DNA from: JAAYEA01 sp012689325
GTDB lineage: Bacteria; Chloroflexota; Anaerolineae; JAAYEA01
NCBI GenBank assembly: GCA_036841525.1
Contig: DAITVZ010000026.1
Coordinates: 1-59,130, forward strand
DNA: 59,130 nucleotides
Reading direction: 5' to 3'
Part shown: positions 41,701 to 49,782 of the stretch, one piece after another
Numbering within the stretch: the first letter of the stretch is position 1
Layout: each line of letters opens with the position of its first letter
Notes under the pieces: generated by a model
The model's database searches: none
Told to the model about the DNA's origin: nothing
What the model saw: the letters and a program-made list of their open reading frames with translations, nothing else
Made by a program: the position numbers and the translations under genes

Positions 41701-43278
41701 ATGCCCATCCAACGCCGATCCGTCATGGAGCTGGCGCTGCGCAGCAGCGCCGCCTACCGCAACCCCTTCCTCGATGTCGAGCTGGAGGCAACCTTCACCG
41801 CGCCCGACGGCGCCACGCGCACCATGCCCGGCTTTTTCGACGGCCAGGGCGCCTGGCGTGTCCGCTTTTCCCCCCATATCGCGGGGACTTGGCGCTACCG
41901 GACGGCCACGCCAATCGGCGACCCCGACCTGGCGACCTCTGGCGAGTTCGAGGTCGTCGAGCCCGCCGGGCAGGTTCGCGGCTTCCTGCGCACCTGCCCC
42001 GGCAGAGGCTGGGGGCTGGAGTGGGAGTCCGGCGAGCCATGCCTGGTGCTGGGCGACACCATGTACAACCTCTTTGGCGTCGCCCACTGCGGCCTGGACG
42101 TGGAGGCCGTGCTGCGGCGGCGCGCGGCCCAGGGCTTCAATCTGGTCCGCGCCCGGGTGCCGGTCAGCCCCTTTCACCCGCCGGACGGCTACTCGGACTG
42201 GCAGACTTGCTCCACCTGGCCCTGGGGAGGCTCCCACCAACGCCCGCTTTTCGATCGCTTCAACCTCGACTATTTCCGCAGCGTGGACCGGGTGGTGCGG
42301 CTCGCCGCCGAGCTGGGGATCGGCCTCGAGATGATCATGGAGGCCTGGGGCTTCGAGTATCCCTTCAACGAGCGGAGCCGCTTCACGCCGGAATACGAAG
42401 AGCTGTGGATGCGCTACCTCATCGCCCGTTACGACGCCTATGCTAGCGTCGCCGTCTGGACGCTGATGAACGAGTACGAGTTCTATCCCGACGGCAACTG
42501 GAACTATAACCCCGACGCCGACCTGTGGGCCATCCGGATGGGCCGCTGGGTCAAGCGCACCGCGCCGCACGGCCACATCGTCGCCGTGCACAACGGGCCG
42601 CGGCTCCCCCGTTTCGCCGACCGCTTCCGGCGCGCCCCCGGCGTCATCGACCTGATCATGTTCCAGGACTGGGGCACGCGGGACGCCGAGAACGGCTGGC
42701 TGGCCATCGGCATCGAAGAGATTATGACCCAGGCGCTGGAGGGGTGGCCTGGCGCGTTCATCTTTGCCGAGTGGGGCTATGAGCGCAACCCCGACCTGGA
42801 CATGCGCATGCCCAGCCACACCTATTGCGACCCCGAGCATACCCGGCGCGGCGCGTGGCGCGGCCTCTTTTGCGCCACGGGCATCATCCATGGCTGGGAG
42901 AACACCTGGGGCCCCTGGTGGGTCCCGGGGAGCGATCAGGCGGGTATGAAATACCTCCTCATCGCCCGCGACCTGTTCCGCGACATCGTGCCGTTCCACC
43001 GGCTCGCGCCGGATCGCGCGCGGGTGGTCTCCGGCGGCGCCGTCCAGCCGGGAACCCAGCCGCTCTGCCTATCCAGCACCGAGGGCGATTGGGTGCTGGC
43101 CTACCTCCCCGTCTCCGCCCCCGTCACCTTGCGGTTGGCGGGCGAGGCTTACGACGGCGAGTGGTTCGACCCGCGCACCGGGGCGCGCCACCCGCTCCGC
43201 GGCAAGGTCGGCGGCGAGACGACCTTCACGCCGCCCACCGCCGGGCGAGATGATTGGGCGCTGGTGTTGCACCGATAG
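41701..43278 (+). CDS. DUF5060 + apiosidase-like (DUF4038) glycoside hydrolase
   Basis: A 525-residue protein with an N-terminal DUF5060 beta domain (about 1-90; NPFLDVELEATFTAPDG and FSPHIAGTWRYRT). A TIM barrel of the apiosidase-like clan follows (about 110-430: LVLGDTMYNLF, MEAWGFEYPFN, VAVWTLMNEYEF with Glu258, FIFAEWGYER with Glu357), then a C-terminal collagen-binding-like beta domain (about 440-525). Glu258 and Glu357 are the acid/base and nucleophile candidates. Relatives release apiose from rhamnogalacturonan II. No signal peptide. It lies 19 nt behind the sulfatases and is probably co-expressed with them. Confidence 0.85.
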   Translation: MPIQRRSVMELALRSSAAYRNPFLDVELEATFTAPDGATRTMPGFFDGQGAWRVRFSPHIAGTWRYRTATPIGDPDLATSGEFEVVEPAGQVRGFLRTCPGRGWGLEWESGEPCLVLGDTMYNLFGVAHCGLDVEAVLRRRAAQGFNLVRARVPVSPFHPPDGYSDWQTCSTWPWGGSHQRPLFDRFNLDYFRSVDRVVRLAAELGIGLEMIMEAWGFEYPFNERSRFTPEYEELWMRYLIARYDAYASVAVWTLMNEYEFYPDGNWNYNPDADLWAIRMGRWVKRTAPHGHIVAVHNGPRLPRFADRFRRAPGVIDLIMFQDWGTRDAENGWLAIGIEEIMTQALEGWPGAFIFAEWGYERNPDLDMRMPSHTYCDPEHTRRGAWRGLFCATGIIHGWENTWGPWWVPGSDQAGMKYLLIARDLFRDIVPFHRLAPDRARVVSGGAVQPGTQPLCLSSTEGDWVLAYLPVSAPVTLRLAGEAYDGEWFDPRTGARHPLRGKVGGETTFTPPTAGRDDWALVLHR

Positions 43279-43332
43279 CGCCCCGACGTACCGAGACCAT
43301 CAAGCAGCGGGGACCCAGAAGGACAGGTAGGC

Positions 43333-44346
43333 ATGATCCCTTATGTCAGGGGCGTGTTGCACCCCGAGCTGTACCATGGCCGCGGCAAGGAGGCGCCCTA
43401 CTTTGAGGGGTGGTATTTCAAGCTGGTGGATCGCCCGGAAACCCGCCGCTACGCCTTTATCCCTGGCATCTTTAAGCACCAGGACCCGGGGAAATCCCAT
43501 TGTTTCGTCCAGGTGCTCGATGGGAACGCGGGACGGTCCTGGTACCACCGCTACCCCGCATCCGAGTTCTGGGCCGCGGAGGACGCCCTGGATGTGCGCA
43601 TCGGCGACAATCGCTTCACCCGTGACCGCATCTGGCTCGATATCCACCGGCCGGAGCAGCAGGTCAGCGGCGAGCTCGCCTTCGGCCAGGTGACGCATTG
43701 GCAAGGGAGCCCCCTGTCTCCCGGGGCCATGGGCTGGTTCGGCTGGCTCCCGATCATGGAGTGCTATCATGGCGTGGTCAGCCTCGATCACGCCATCGAG
43801 GGGCAACTCACCGTGGACGGGCACGCCATCGACCTGACCGGGGGGCGCGGCTACATGGAGAAGGACTGGGGGCGCTCCTTCCCCGCTGGCTGGGTCTGGC
43901 TGCAGACCAACCACTTGGACGCGCCCGGCGCCTCGCTGCTGGCGACGGTGGCGGTCGTCCCCTGGCGCCGGCATTACTTTCCCGGCGCCATCGCGGCGCT
44001 GTGGTACGGGGGCAAGCTCCACCGGCTGGCGACCTACACCGGCGCCCGGGTGCGCGAGCTGGTCATCTCGACGCGCGAGGTGCAACTGGTCATCGAGGGG
44101 CGGCGCGATCGCCTGGAGATCGTCGCGACCCGCTCCCAGGGCGGCATCCTCCACGGCCCCAGCCTCACCGAGATGAGCCCTCGCGTCGCCGAGAGCCTGA
44201 CCGGTGAGATCAAGCTGCGCTACCTGGCCGGGCGCGGCCAGCGAAAAGCCCTGGTCTTCGAGGGCGCCGGCCGCAACGCCGGCGTGGAGGTCAACGGCGA
44301 CCTGCGCAAGCTGCTGGGCCCGCTGCACGGGGTCCTGAAGGACTGA
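43333..44346 (+). CDS. tocopherol cyclase-like lipocalin-type protein
   Basis: A 337-residue protein with the tocopherol-cyclase family pattern: YFEGWYFKLVD (residues 23-33), GIFKHQDPGKSHCFVQVL, GWFGWLPIMECYHGVVS, and GYMEKDWGRSFPAGWVWLQTN, the best-conserved block. In plants and cyanobacteria the family closes the chromanol ring of vitamin E; bacterial homologues outside photosynthetic groups are uncharacterised. No other tocopherol or quinone genes are near. It lies 12 nt ahead of a methyltransferase gene, so the two may modify a lipid or quinone-like compound together. This pairing is suggestive only. Confidence 0.82.
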   Translation: MIPYVRGVLHPELYHGRGKEAPYFEGWYFKLVDRPETRRYAFIPGIFKHQDPGKSHCFVQVLDGNAGRSWYHRYPASEFWAAEDALDVRIGDNRFTRDRIWLDIHRPEQQVSGELAFGQVTHWQGSPLSPGAMGWFGWLPIMECYHGVVSLDHAIEGQLTVDGHAIDLTGGRGYMEKDWGRSFPAGWVWLQTNHLDAPGASLLATVAVVPWRRHYFPGAIAALWYGGKLHRLATYTGARVRELVISTREVQLVIEGRRDRLEIVATRSQGGILHGPSLTEMSPRVAESLTGEIKLRYLAGRGQRKALVFEGAGRNAGVEVNGDLRKLLGPLHGVLKD

Positions 44347-44358
44347 GGGGACAGCGCG

Positions 44359-45087
44359 GTGTTCGACTATGACCGAGCCCGCATCGCCCAGGACTATGCC
44401 CAGCACCGCCGCGTGCACCCCGGCGTGCTGGAGGCCTTGTTGCGCGCCGAAGGGCTCTGCGCGTCGGCCCGCGTCCTGGAGATCGGCTGCGGGAGCGGCA
44501 ACTATGCCGCCGCCCTGAGCGCTGCGGTGGGCTGTCGCTGCATCGGCGTGGACCCCTCCATCCAGATGGCCCGCCAGGCGCTGGCGCAGCCGGGGATCCT
44601 GGTCGGCGCCAGCGCGGGCGAGGCGCTGCCCCTGGCGCCGGGGAGCTTTGACCTGGCCTTCTCCGTCGATGTCATCCACCACGTGCGGGATCGCCAGGCT
44701 TTTTATGCCGAGGCCGCGCGCGTCCTGAGGCCGGGAGGGCTGCTCTGCACGGCCACCGACTCGGAGGAGATCATCCGCGCGAGAGAGCCCCTGACGACCT
44801 ACTTTCCCGAGACGGTCGCCGCCGACCTGGCGCGCTACCCCACCCTCGCCGAGTTACAGGCGCAGATGCGGGCGACCGGGCTGGAGGTGGCCCCGGAGCA
44901 GCAGGTCGAGTTCGCCTGGGCGCTGCGGGATCTGGCGCCCTACCGCGCGCGGGCCTACTCGGTGCTGCACCTGATTCCCGAGGCTGCCTTCACGAGGGGC
45001 TTGGCCCGGATGGAGCGGGATCTAGCGCGCGGTCCGATCCAGGCGGTCTCGCGCTACTGTATCCTGTGGGGACGCAATCCCCCATGA
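44359..45087 (+). CDS. class I SAM-dependent methyltransferase
   Basis: A GTG start at 44359 (GGGGAC upstream) gives 242 residues. The SAM-binding motif I is VLEIGCGSGNYAA (residues about 39-51), motif II IGVDPSIQM, and the later LAFSVDVIHHV and LRPGGLLCTATD are typical of the Methyltransf_11 family. The C-terminal third is variable. The substrate is unknown. It is 12 nt downstream of the tocopherol cyclase-like gene and 13 nt upstream of an aldo/keto reductase. Confidence 0.9.
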   Translation: MFDYDRARIAQDYAQHRRVHPGVLEALLRAEGLCASARVLEIGCGSGNYAAALSAAVGCRCIGVDPSIQMARQALAQPGILVGASAGEALPLAPGSFDLAFSVDVIHHVRDRQAFYAEAARVLRPGGLLCTATDSEEIIRAREPLTTYFPETVAADLARYPTLAELQAQMRATGLEVAPEQQVEFAWALRDLAPYRARAYSVLHLIPEAAFTRGLARMERDLARGPIQAVSRYCILWGRNPP

Positions 45088-45100
45088 TGAGGTGATTTCT

Positions 45101-45967
45101 ATGCAATACCGCACGTTGGGCAAGACAGGGCTGCGGGTCTCCGAGGTGGGCGTGGGCGGGGCGCAGTTCGGCCTCACCAACTATATGGGTCAGTGGGATG
45201 CCCAGTCCGAGGAGGCGCAGCGGCTGACCACGGCCACCATCCGCCGCGCCCTGGAGCTGGGCTACAACTATATCGATACCGCGCCCGGCTATGGCAACGG
45301 CCGCAGCGAGGAGATGATCGGCCACGCCCTGGCGGGCCGCCGCGACCAGGCGATTATCGCGACCAAGGTCAGCCGGGGACACTGGACCCCCGCCGAGATT
45401 CGCGCCAGCGTCGAGGCCAGCCTGCGGCGCCTGCAAGTGGACGCCCTCGACCTGATCCAGTTCCATGGGAGCTGGTATGGGCCCGCAGACGTGGAGAGCA
45501 TCCTGCACCAGGGCGGCCTCGATGCCTTCCAGCGCCTGCGGCAGGAAGGGTTGGTGCGCCATATCGGCTTCACCACCGAGGGCCCTTCCGCGGGGGTCGA
45601 GACGCTGATCGCCACCAGCGCGTTCGACACCATGCAGGTGCGCTACAACCTGATGTACCAGCACCCCTCCGACTGGGAGAACAACCAGGGCATCATCCGT
45701 CAGGCCGACGCGCTAGGCATGGGCATCATCCTGATGCGCCCGATGACCAGCGGCGTCTTTCAGCGGCTCATGGCTCGGTTCTTCCCGCAGATCGACGTGG
45801 CCGAGGTGGGCCGGCTGCTGCTCACCTACGTCCTCTCCGATCCCTATGTGGACGTGGCCCTTATCGGCATGCGAGACCCGCGCCTGGCCGAGGTCAACAA
45901 CGCCATCTCGGACGACCTCGCCTCGCGGATCGACCTGGCCCAATTGCACGAACGCTATGTGCGCTGA
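45101..45967 (+). CDS. aldo/keto reductase
   Basis: I choose ATG 45101 (MQYRTLGKTGLRVSEVG) after GAGGTGA rather than the GTG at 45092; the product has 288 residues. The NADPH-dependent TIM-barrel family is clear: LGYNYIDTAPGYGNG (catalytic Asp and Tyr), IATKVSRGHW (Lys), LDLIQFHGSW (His), and VALIGMRDPRLAEVNNA for cofactor binding. It reduces an aldehyde or ketone of unknown identity. Its stop overlaps the phosphotransferase start by 11 nt. Confidence 0.92.
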   Translation: MQYRTLGKTGLRVSEVGVGGAQFGLTNYMGQWDAQSEEAQRLTTATIRRALELGYNYIDTAPGYGNGRSEEMIGHALAGRRDQAIIATKVSRGHWTPAEIRASVEASLRRLQVDALDLIQFHGSWYGPADVESILHQGGLDAFQRLRQEGLVRHIGFTTEGPSAGVETLIATSAFDTMQVRYNLMYQHPSDWENNQGIIRQADALGMGIILMRPMTSGVFQRLMARFFPQIDVAEVGRLLLTYVLSDPYVDVALIGMRDPRLAEVNNAISDDLASRIDLAQLHERYVR

Positions 45968-47024
45968 CGCCACCGTCCCCAAGGGGGACAAGGCCGCCCC
46001 CAACCTGGACGGCGCCGCGCTGCTGGCGGCGATCCGCGTCGCCTATGGCCTGCCGGCGGAGCGGCTCACCTTTGTGCCCATCGGCGAGGTGACCGAGGGC
46101 TACACCGTGGAGGCCCGAGGGGGGGCGCGCTACTTTGCCAAGGTCTACGGCGCATCCCGCCTGGCCCGCCTCAGCGCCGAGCGGCTCCCCTACACGCTCC
46201 CTCTCGCCTGCGAGCTTCACGACAAGGGCCTGCTACCCGAGGTGGCCTATCCCATGCCCACGCTGTCCGGCGCGCTGCAGGCCAGCTTTGGGGGCCAGCC
46301 GCTGGTGCTATACCCGTACATCGCCGGCCGTCTGGTGACGGAGGGGGATTTCGCTGCCGCCGAGATGATGCCGCGCTTCGCCGAGACCGTGGCGCGCCTC
46401 CACAACGCCACGCCCCAGTTGGAGACCCCGCTGCCCTTCGAGACGTTCGACGCGCCTTTCCGGCGAGACCTGCTGCGCGGCCTGCGCGAGCTGGAGCGGC
46501 TGGGCCAGGACAGCCGGCCCGGCCAGCGGGCGCTGCGCGACCTGCTGCTCCCGCGCCGCCAGGAACTGCTGGGCCATCTGGCGCAGCTCGAGGCGCTGGG
46601 CGACCGGGCCTGCTCGCAAGAGCGCGCGCTGGTGCTCTGCCACACCGACCTGGCCCCGACCAACCTGATCTGCGACGAAGCGGGGCGGCTGCACCTGCTG
46701 GACTGGGAGGGGGCCCTGCTGGCGCCGGCGGAGCACGACCTGGTCTTCTTCTCTGGCGAGCACTTTGCGGCCTTTCTGGCCGACTATCGGCGCTGCCGCG
46801 AACAGCGCGTGCCGCTCGACCCGGAGCTTTTCTCGTTCTACTTTCACCGCCGCAACCTGGAGGACCTCGCCGACTGGGTGGCGCGCATCCTGTGGGAGAA
46901 CGCCACGGACGAGCAGGATCGCCACGACCTGGAGGGGATCCAGGACGACTGCCTGCGCTGGTGGGACGACCTCCACGCCGGTCCGCGCCTGCGCGCCATC
47001 GTCTGGGAACACAATCAGGAGTAG
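45957..47024 (+). CDS. APH/choline kinase-family phosphotransferase
   Basis: I start at ATG 45957 (MCADATVPKGDKAAP), which overlaps the aldo/keto reductase stop; the product has 355 residues. The kinase-like fold shows an ATP-binding Lys in YFAKVYGAS, the catalytic HxDxxxxN loop in LCHTDLAPTNLI, and the metal Asp in LHLLDWEGALLAPAEHDL. Such enzymes phosphorylate aminoglycosides, macrolides, choline, homoserine or sugars. Context gives no antibiotic link, so a metabolic kinase is as likely as resistance. Confidence 0.88.
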   Translation: MCADATVPKGDKAAPNLDGAALLAAIRVAYGLPAERLTFVPIGEVTEGYTVEARGGARYFAKVYGASRLARLSAERLPYTLPLACELHDKGLLPEVAYPMPTLSGALQASFGGQPLVLYPYIAGRLVTEGDFAAAEMMPRFAETVARLHNATPQLETPLPFETFDAPFRRDLLRGLRELERLGQDSRPGQRALRDLLLPRRQELLGHLAQLEALGDRACSQERALVLCHTDLAPTNLICDEAGRLHLLDWEGALLAPAEHDLVFFSGEHFAAFLADYRRCREQRVPLDPELFSFYFHRRNLEDLADWVARILWENATDEQDRHDLEGIQDDCLRWWDDLHAGPRLRAIVWEHNQE

Positions 47025-47037
47025 CGGCGCGCCGGAC

Positions 47038-47066
47038 TTGGCGCACCGCCCTAAGGAAGCTATACT
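47038..47066 (+). promoter_or_regulatory. promoter of the GNAT gene at 47120
   Basis: TTGGCG (47038-47043), a 17 nt spacer and TATACT (47061-47066), in the gap after the phosphotransferase gene. Confidence 0.62.
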
Positions 47067-47119
47067 GTGGGGCGTCAGCGTCAGGAGCGCGCGCTCGATC
47101 GTGACGAAAGGAGAGTCCC

Positions 47120-47680
47120 TTGGCGGCGCACATTGATGTGATCGTGGTCGAGGAGGGCGCGGTTCGCCCCGAGCAAAAGGAGGAGATGCTGCGCCTGCAG
47201 ATCGCCTGCTTCGACCAGGTGACGGCCCAGGAGATCGACGAGGACTATAACAGGCCCTCGGTGGCGCGGGTTCTGGCGTATGATCAAGGCGAGTTGATCG
47301 CCTGCGCCGAGGTCTTTCAGCGAACCGTCGAGTACGGGGGGCAACCGATTCTCCTTGGCGGGTTCAGTCCGTGCACCAGGCAGGACCGGCGCGGGAGGGG
47401 AATTGGCACATTGGTCTGCCAGGCGGCCACGGGCTATTTGCGCCGGCAGGGATGCGATATGCTGTTCCTCTCGGTCGACACCGGACGGGAGACCCATCCT
47501 CTCTACGAAAGGCTGGGCTTCAGGATGCTGCCCCGGCCGTTCATCTATGCCAACATCCATGGGGAGCTCAAGGAGAGCGCCGGAGGGATGATCGCCCCCC
47601 TCTGCTCGCCCGCGCTCTACGGGCGCGTGCTCCACGGCGATCGGCCATTCACGCTTACACCCGAGATTGGGTGCTGGTAG
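47120..47680 (+). CDS. GNAT-family N-acetyltransferase
   Basis: A TTG start at 47120 follows AAAGGAGAG, giving 186 residues. The acetyl-CoA pyrophosphate loop is RQDRRGRGIGT (about residues 91-101), followed by the helix LVCQAATGYLRRQG and strand MLFLSVDT; YERLGFR closes the fold. The N-terminus (VVEEGAVRPEQKEEMLRLQIACF) is the usual substrate region. The acceptor is unknown. It is the first gene of a unit that continues with the fucosidase. Confidence 0.88.
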   Translation: MAAHIDVIVVEEGAVRPEQKEEMLRLQIACFDQVTAQEIDEDYNRPSVARVLAYDQGELIACAEVFQRTVEYGGQPILLGGFSPCTRQDRRGRGIGTLVCQAATGYLRRQGCDMLFLSVDTGRETHPLYERLGFRMLPRPFIYANIHGELKESAGGMIAPLCSPALYGRVLHGDRPFTLTPEIGCW

Positions 47681-47733
47681 ATCACGCGCAGCGCGCGCAC
47701 GTCGTGTCTTCGAGAACGGAAAGGAAGGCGACC

Positions 47734-49071
47734 ATGTCACAGATCCCCGACCGCTGGCAGTGGTTCAACGAGGCCCGCTTTGGGCTGTTCATCCATTGGG
47801 GCGCCTACGCCCTCTGGGGCCACGGCGAGCAGACGCTCTTCCGCGACCACCGCGATCAACAGGCCTACGCTGCGCGAGCCTGCGCCTGGAAGCCGACCGC
47901 CTTTGACGCCCGCGCCTGGGCTGCCACTGCCGCCGACGCCGGGATGCGCTACGCCGTGCTCACCACCCGCCACCACGACGGCTTCTGCCTGTGGGATTCG
48001 GCCTACACCGACTATACCACGGCCCGGCAGGCCGCCCGGCGCGATTTCGTGGGCGATTACGTCGAGGCCTTTCGCACCGCTGGGCTGCGCGTCGGGCTAT
48101 ATTATTCCCTGGCCGATTGGCGCATCCCCGCCTATTGGGAGGGTCCGGCGCGCGATCCGGCGGGCTGGGCCGCTTTTCGAGATTATGTCCACCACCAGGT
48201 CCGCGAGCTGCTGACCAACTATGGCAAGATCGATGTCATCTGGTTCGACGGGGCCTGGCCGCACAGCCAGGAGGACTGGCGCAGCGCCGAACTGGTGCAG
48301 ATGATCCGCGAGCTGCAGCCCGACATCCTGATCAACAACCGCCTGGGGCTGCCCGCCGCCGGCGACGCCCCCATCCAGGGCGACCTGGGCGTGGGACACT
48401 CGCGCCTGCTGGGCGACTTTGGCACGCCCGAGCATCAGATCGTGGCCGAGCCCGACCGGCTCTGGGAGTCCTGCCAGGTGAGCACCTGGCGGCTGTGGGG
48501 CTACACCACCGGCGAGCGCTGGCGTCCCGCCGACCTGCTGCTGGATATGCTGGTCGAATCGGCCAGCAAGGGAGGCAACCTGCTCCTCAACGTCGGCCCC
48601 CAGCCCAACGGGCAGCTTCCCCCCGAGTTTGTCGCCCGCGCCAGGGAGATCGGCGATTGGATGCGGCTCCATGGCGAGGCCATCTATGGCTCCGAGCCGG
48701 GCGAGGTCTGCGAGTTTATCACCTACGGGCGGCAGACCCGCAAGGGCAACAACCTCTACCTCATCATCCGCTTTTGGGACGGGCAACCCACGTTGACCCT
48801 GGCCGGACTGGCCACCAAGGTGCTCCGCGCCACGCTGCTGACCACCGGCCGGGAGCTGGCCTTCGAGCAGTCCGATGATTATGTCACGTTACGGGGCCTG
48901 CCCGCCGATCGCCCCACCGACCTGTTCCCGGTGATCCGGCTCGAGTGCGCCGCGCCGCCCCAGGCGCGCCCCTGGGCCGTGGATCGCCTGTGGCAGGGCG
49001 ACCCGCGCCGGATGGCCGCGTGGGCCGCCGCCAGGGGCAGCTCGGTCTGGGCCGACGGCAAGCGCCGGTGA
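47734..49071 (+). CDS. GH29 alpha-L-fucosidase
   Basis: The start at ATG 47734 (MSQIPDRWQWFNEARFGLF) follows AAGGAAGG, giving 445 residues. Family motifs are RFGLFIHWGAYAL, LTTRHHDGFCLW (His80/His81 region) and VIWFDGAWP with the nucleophile Asp172; KGGNLLLNVGPQPNGQLP closes the barrel, and a beta-sandwich C-terminus follows. It releases L-fucose from fucosylated glycans by retention. No signal peptide, so it is probably cytoplasmic on imported oligosaccharide. It belongs with the sulfatases, polygalacturonase and apiosidase-like genes in this region. Confidence 0.93.
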   Translation: MSQIPDRWQWFNEARFGLFIHWGAYALWGHGEQTLFRDHRDQQAYAARACAWKPTAFDARAWAATAADAGMRYAVLTTRHHDGFCLWDSAYTDYTTARQAARRDFVGDYVEAFRTAGLRVGLYYSLADWRIPAYWEGPARDPAGWAAFRDYVHHQVRELLTNYGKIDVIWFDGAWPHSQEDWRSAELVQMIRELQPDILINNRLGLPAAGDAPIQGDLGVGHSRLLGDFGTPEHQIVAEPDRLWESCQVSTWRLWGYTTGERWRPADLLLDMLVESASKGGNLLLNVGPQPNGQLPPEFVARAREIGDWMRLHGEAIYGSEPGEVCEFITYGRQTRKGNNLYLIIRFWDGQPTLTLAGLATKVLRATLLTTGRELAFEQSDDYVTLRGLPADRPTDLFPVIRLECAAPPQARPWAVDRLWQGDPRRMAAWAAARGSSVWADGKRR

Positions 49072-49107
49072 TCCGCCAGCGCTCGCAATGCGCGACAGGG
49101 AGGAATC

Positions 49108-49782
49108 GTGGCCACGGTAGCTGACCCAGCCCCAAGCCAACCCTACGGCGCCGGCGACGAGCCGCGCTACAGCGTGCAGATCATGCTGCCTGATGACGAA
49201 CAGACGAGGCTATGGCAGTGGACCCAGGCCACGCCCGGGGCGACCTGGCCAACCTGGGGCGGCCATGTCACGCTGGTGAACGGCTTTCTGCCCAACTGCC
49301 CCATCGCGCTCATCGAGCGTGAGATCGGCGACATGGTCAAGGCTTTCTCGCCGTTTGAGCTGTGCCTCAATCAGGCCATCTGCGTGGAGCATTGGCGGCG
49401 GCCGGGCCTCTGGACGGTGCTGCTGGTCAACCGCAACCGCGCCGATGCGGGCATCCGCGCCCTGCTGCGCCTGCACAACGCGCTATCGGCCGCGCTGGAC
49501 CCCCTGAAGCACGACCTGTTCCCGGAGGTATCGCAGCGCCCCTATCTGCCACACCTGATGCTCACCTGGGGGCTGCCGAGGGCGGAGGCCCGGGCGCTGG
49601 CCAAGGTCGCCACCCAGGCGCGTCTAGAGTCCCGTTTCCGCGTGCAGGACATCTGGCTGCTCGAGTTCAGGCCGCAAGGGCCGGGCACGGGCCCCTGGCA
49701 GCCCTGCACCCGCAAGCCCTTCGTGCTGGGCGAAGGGGGGCCCATGGAGGAGAGAGCATGCGCGGAACTCCCTGGCGACTAG
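49108..49782 (+). CDS. 2'-5' RNA ligase/2H phosphoesterase superfamily protein
   Basis: A GTG start at 49108 after GGGAGG gives 224 residues. The first 2H motif is GGHVTLVNGF (HxT, about residues 52-61); the second is LPHLMLTWG, in which the canonical HxT is HLML, so the second motif is degenerate. The family cleaves or ligates 2'-5' RNA linkages or cyclic phosphates. If the second motif is truly lost, catalysis may be altered. The end overlaps the amylase-family lipoprotein gene by 25 nt. Confidence 0.72.
   Translation: MATVADPAPSQPYGAGDEPRYSVQIMLPDDEQTRLWQWTQATPGATWPTWGGHVTLVNGFLPNCPIALIEREIGDMVKAFSPFELCLNQAICVEHWRRPGLWTVLLVNRNRADAGIRALLRLHNALSAALDPLKHDLFPEVSQRPYLPHLMLTWGLPRAEARALAKVATQARLESRFRVQDIWLLEFRPQGPGTGPWQPCTRKPFVLGEGGPMEERACAELPGD

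Noticed and set aside
45092..45100. GTG 45092 as start of the aldo/keto reductase
   Set aside because: The GAGGTGA there is the ribosome site for ATG 45101, whose MQYRTLG start is typical of the family.
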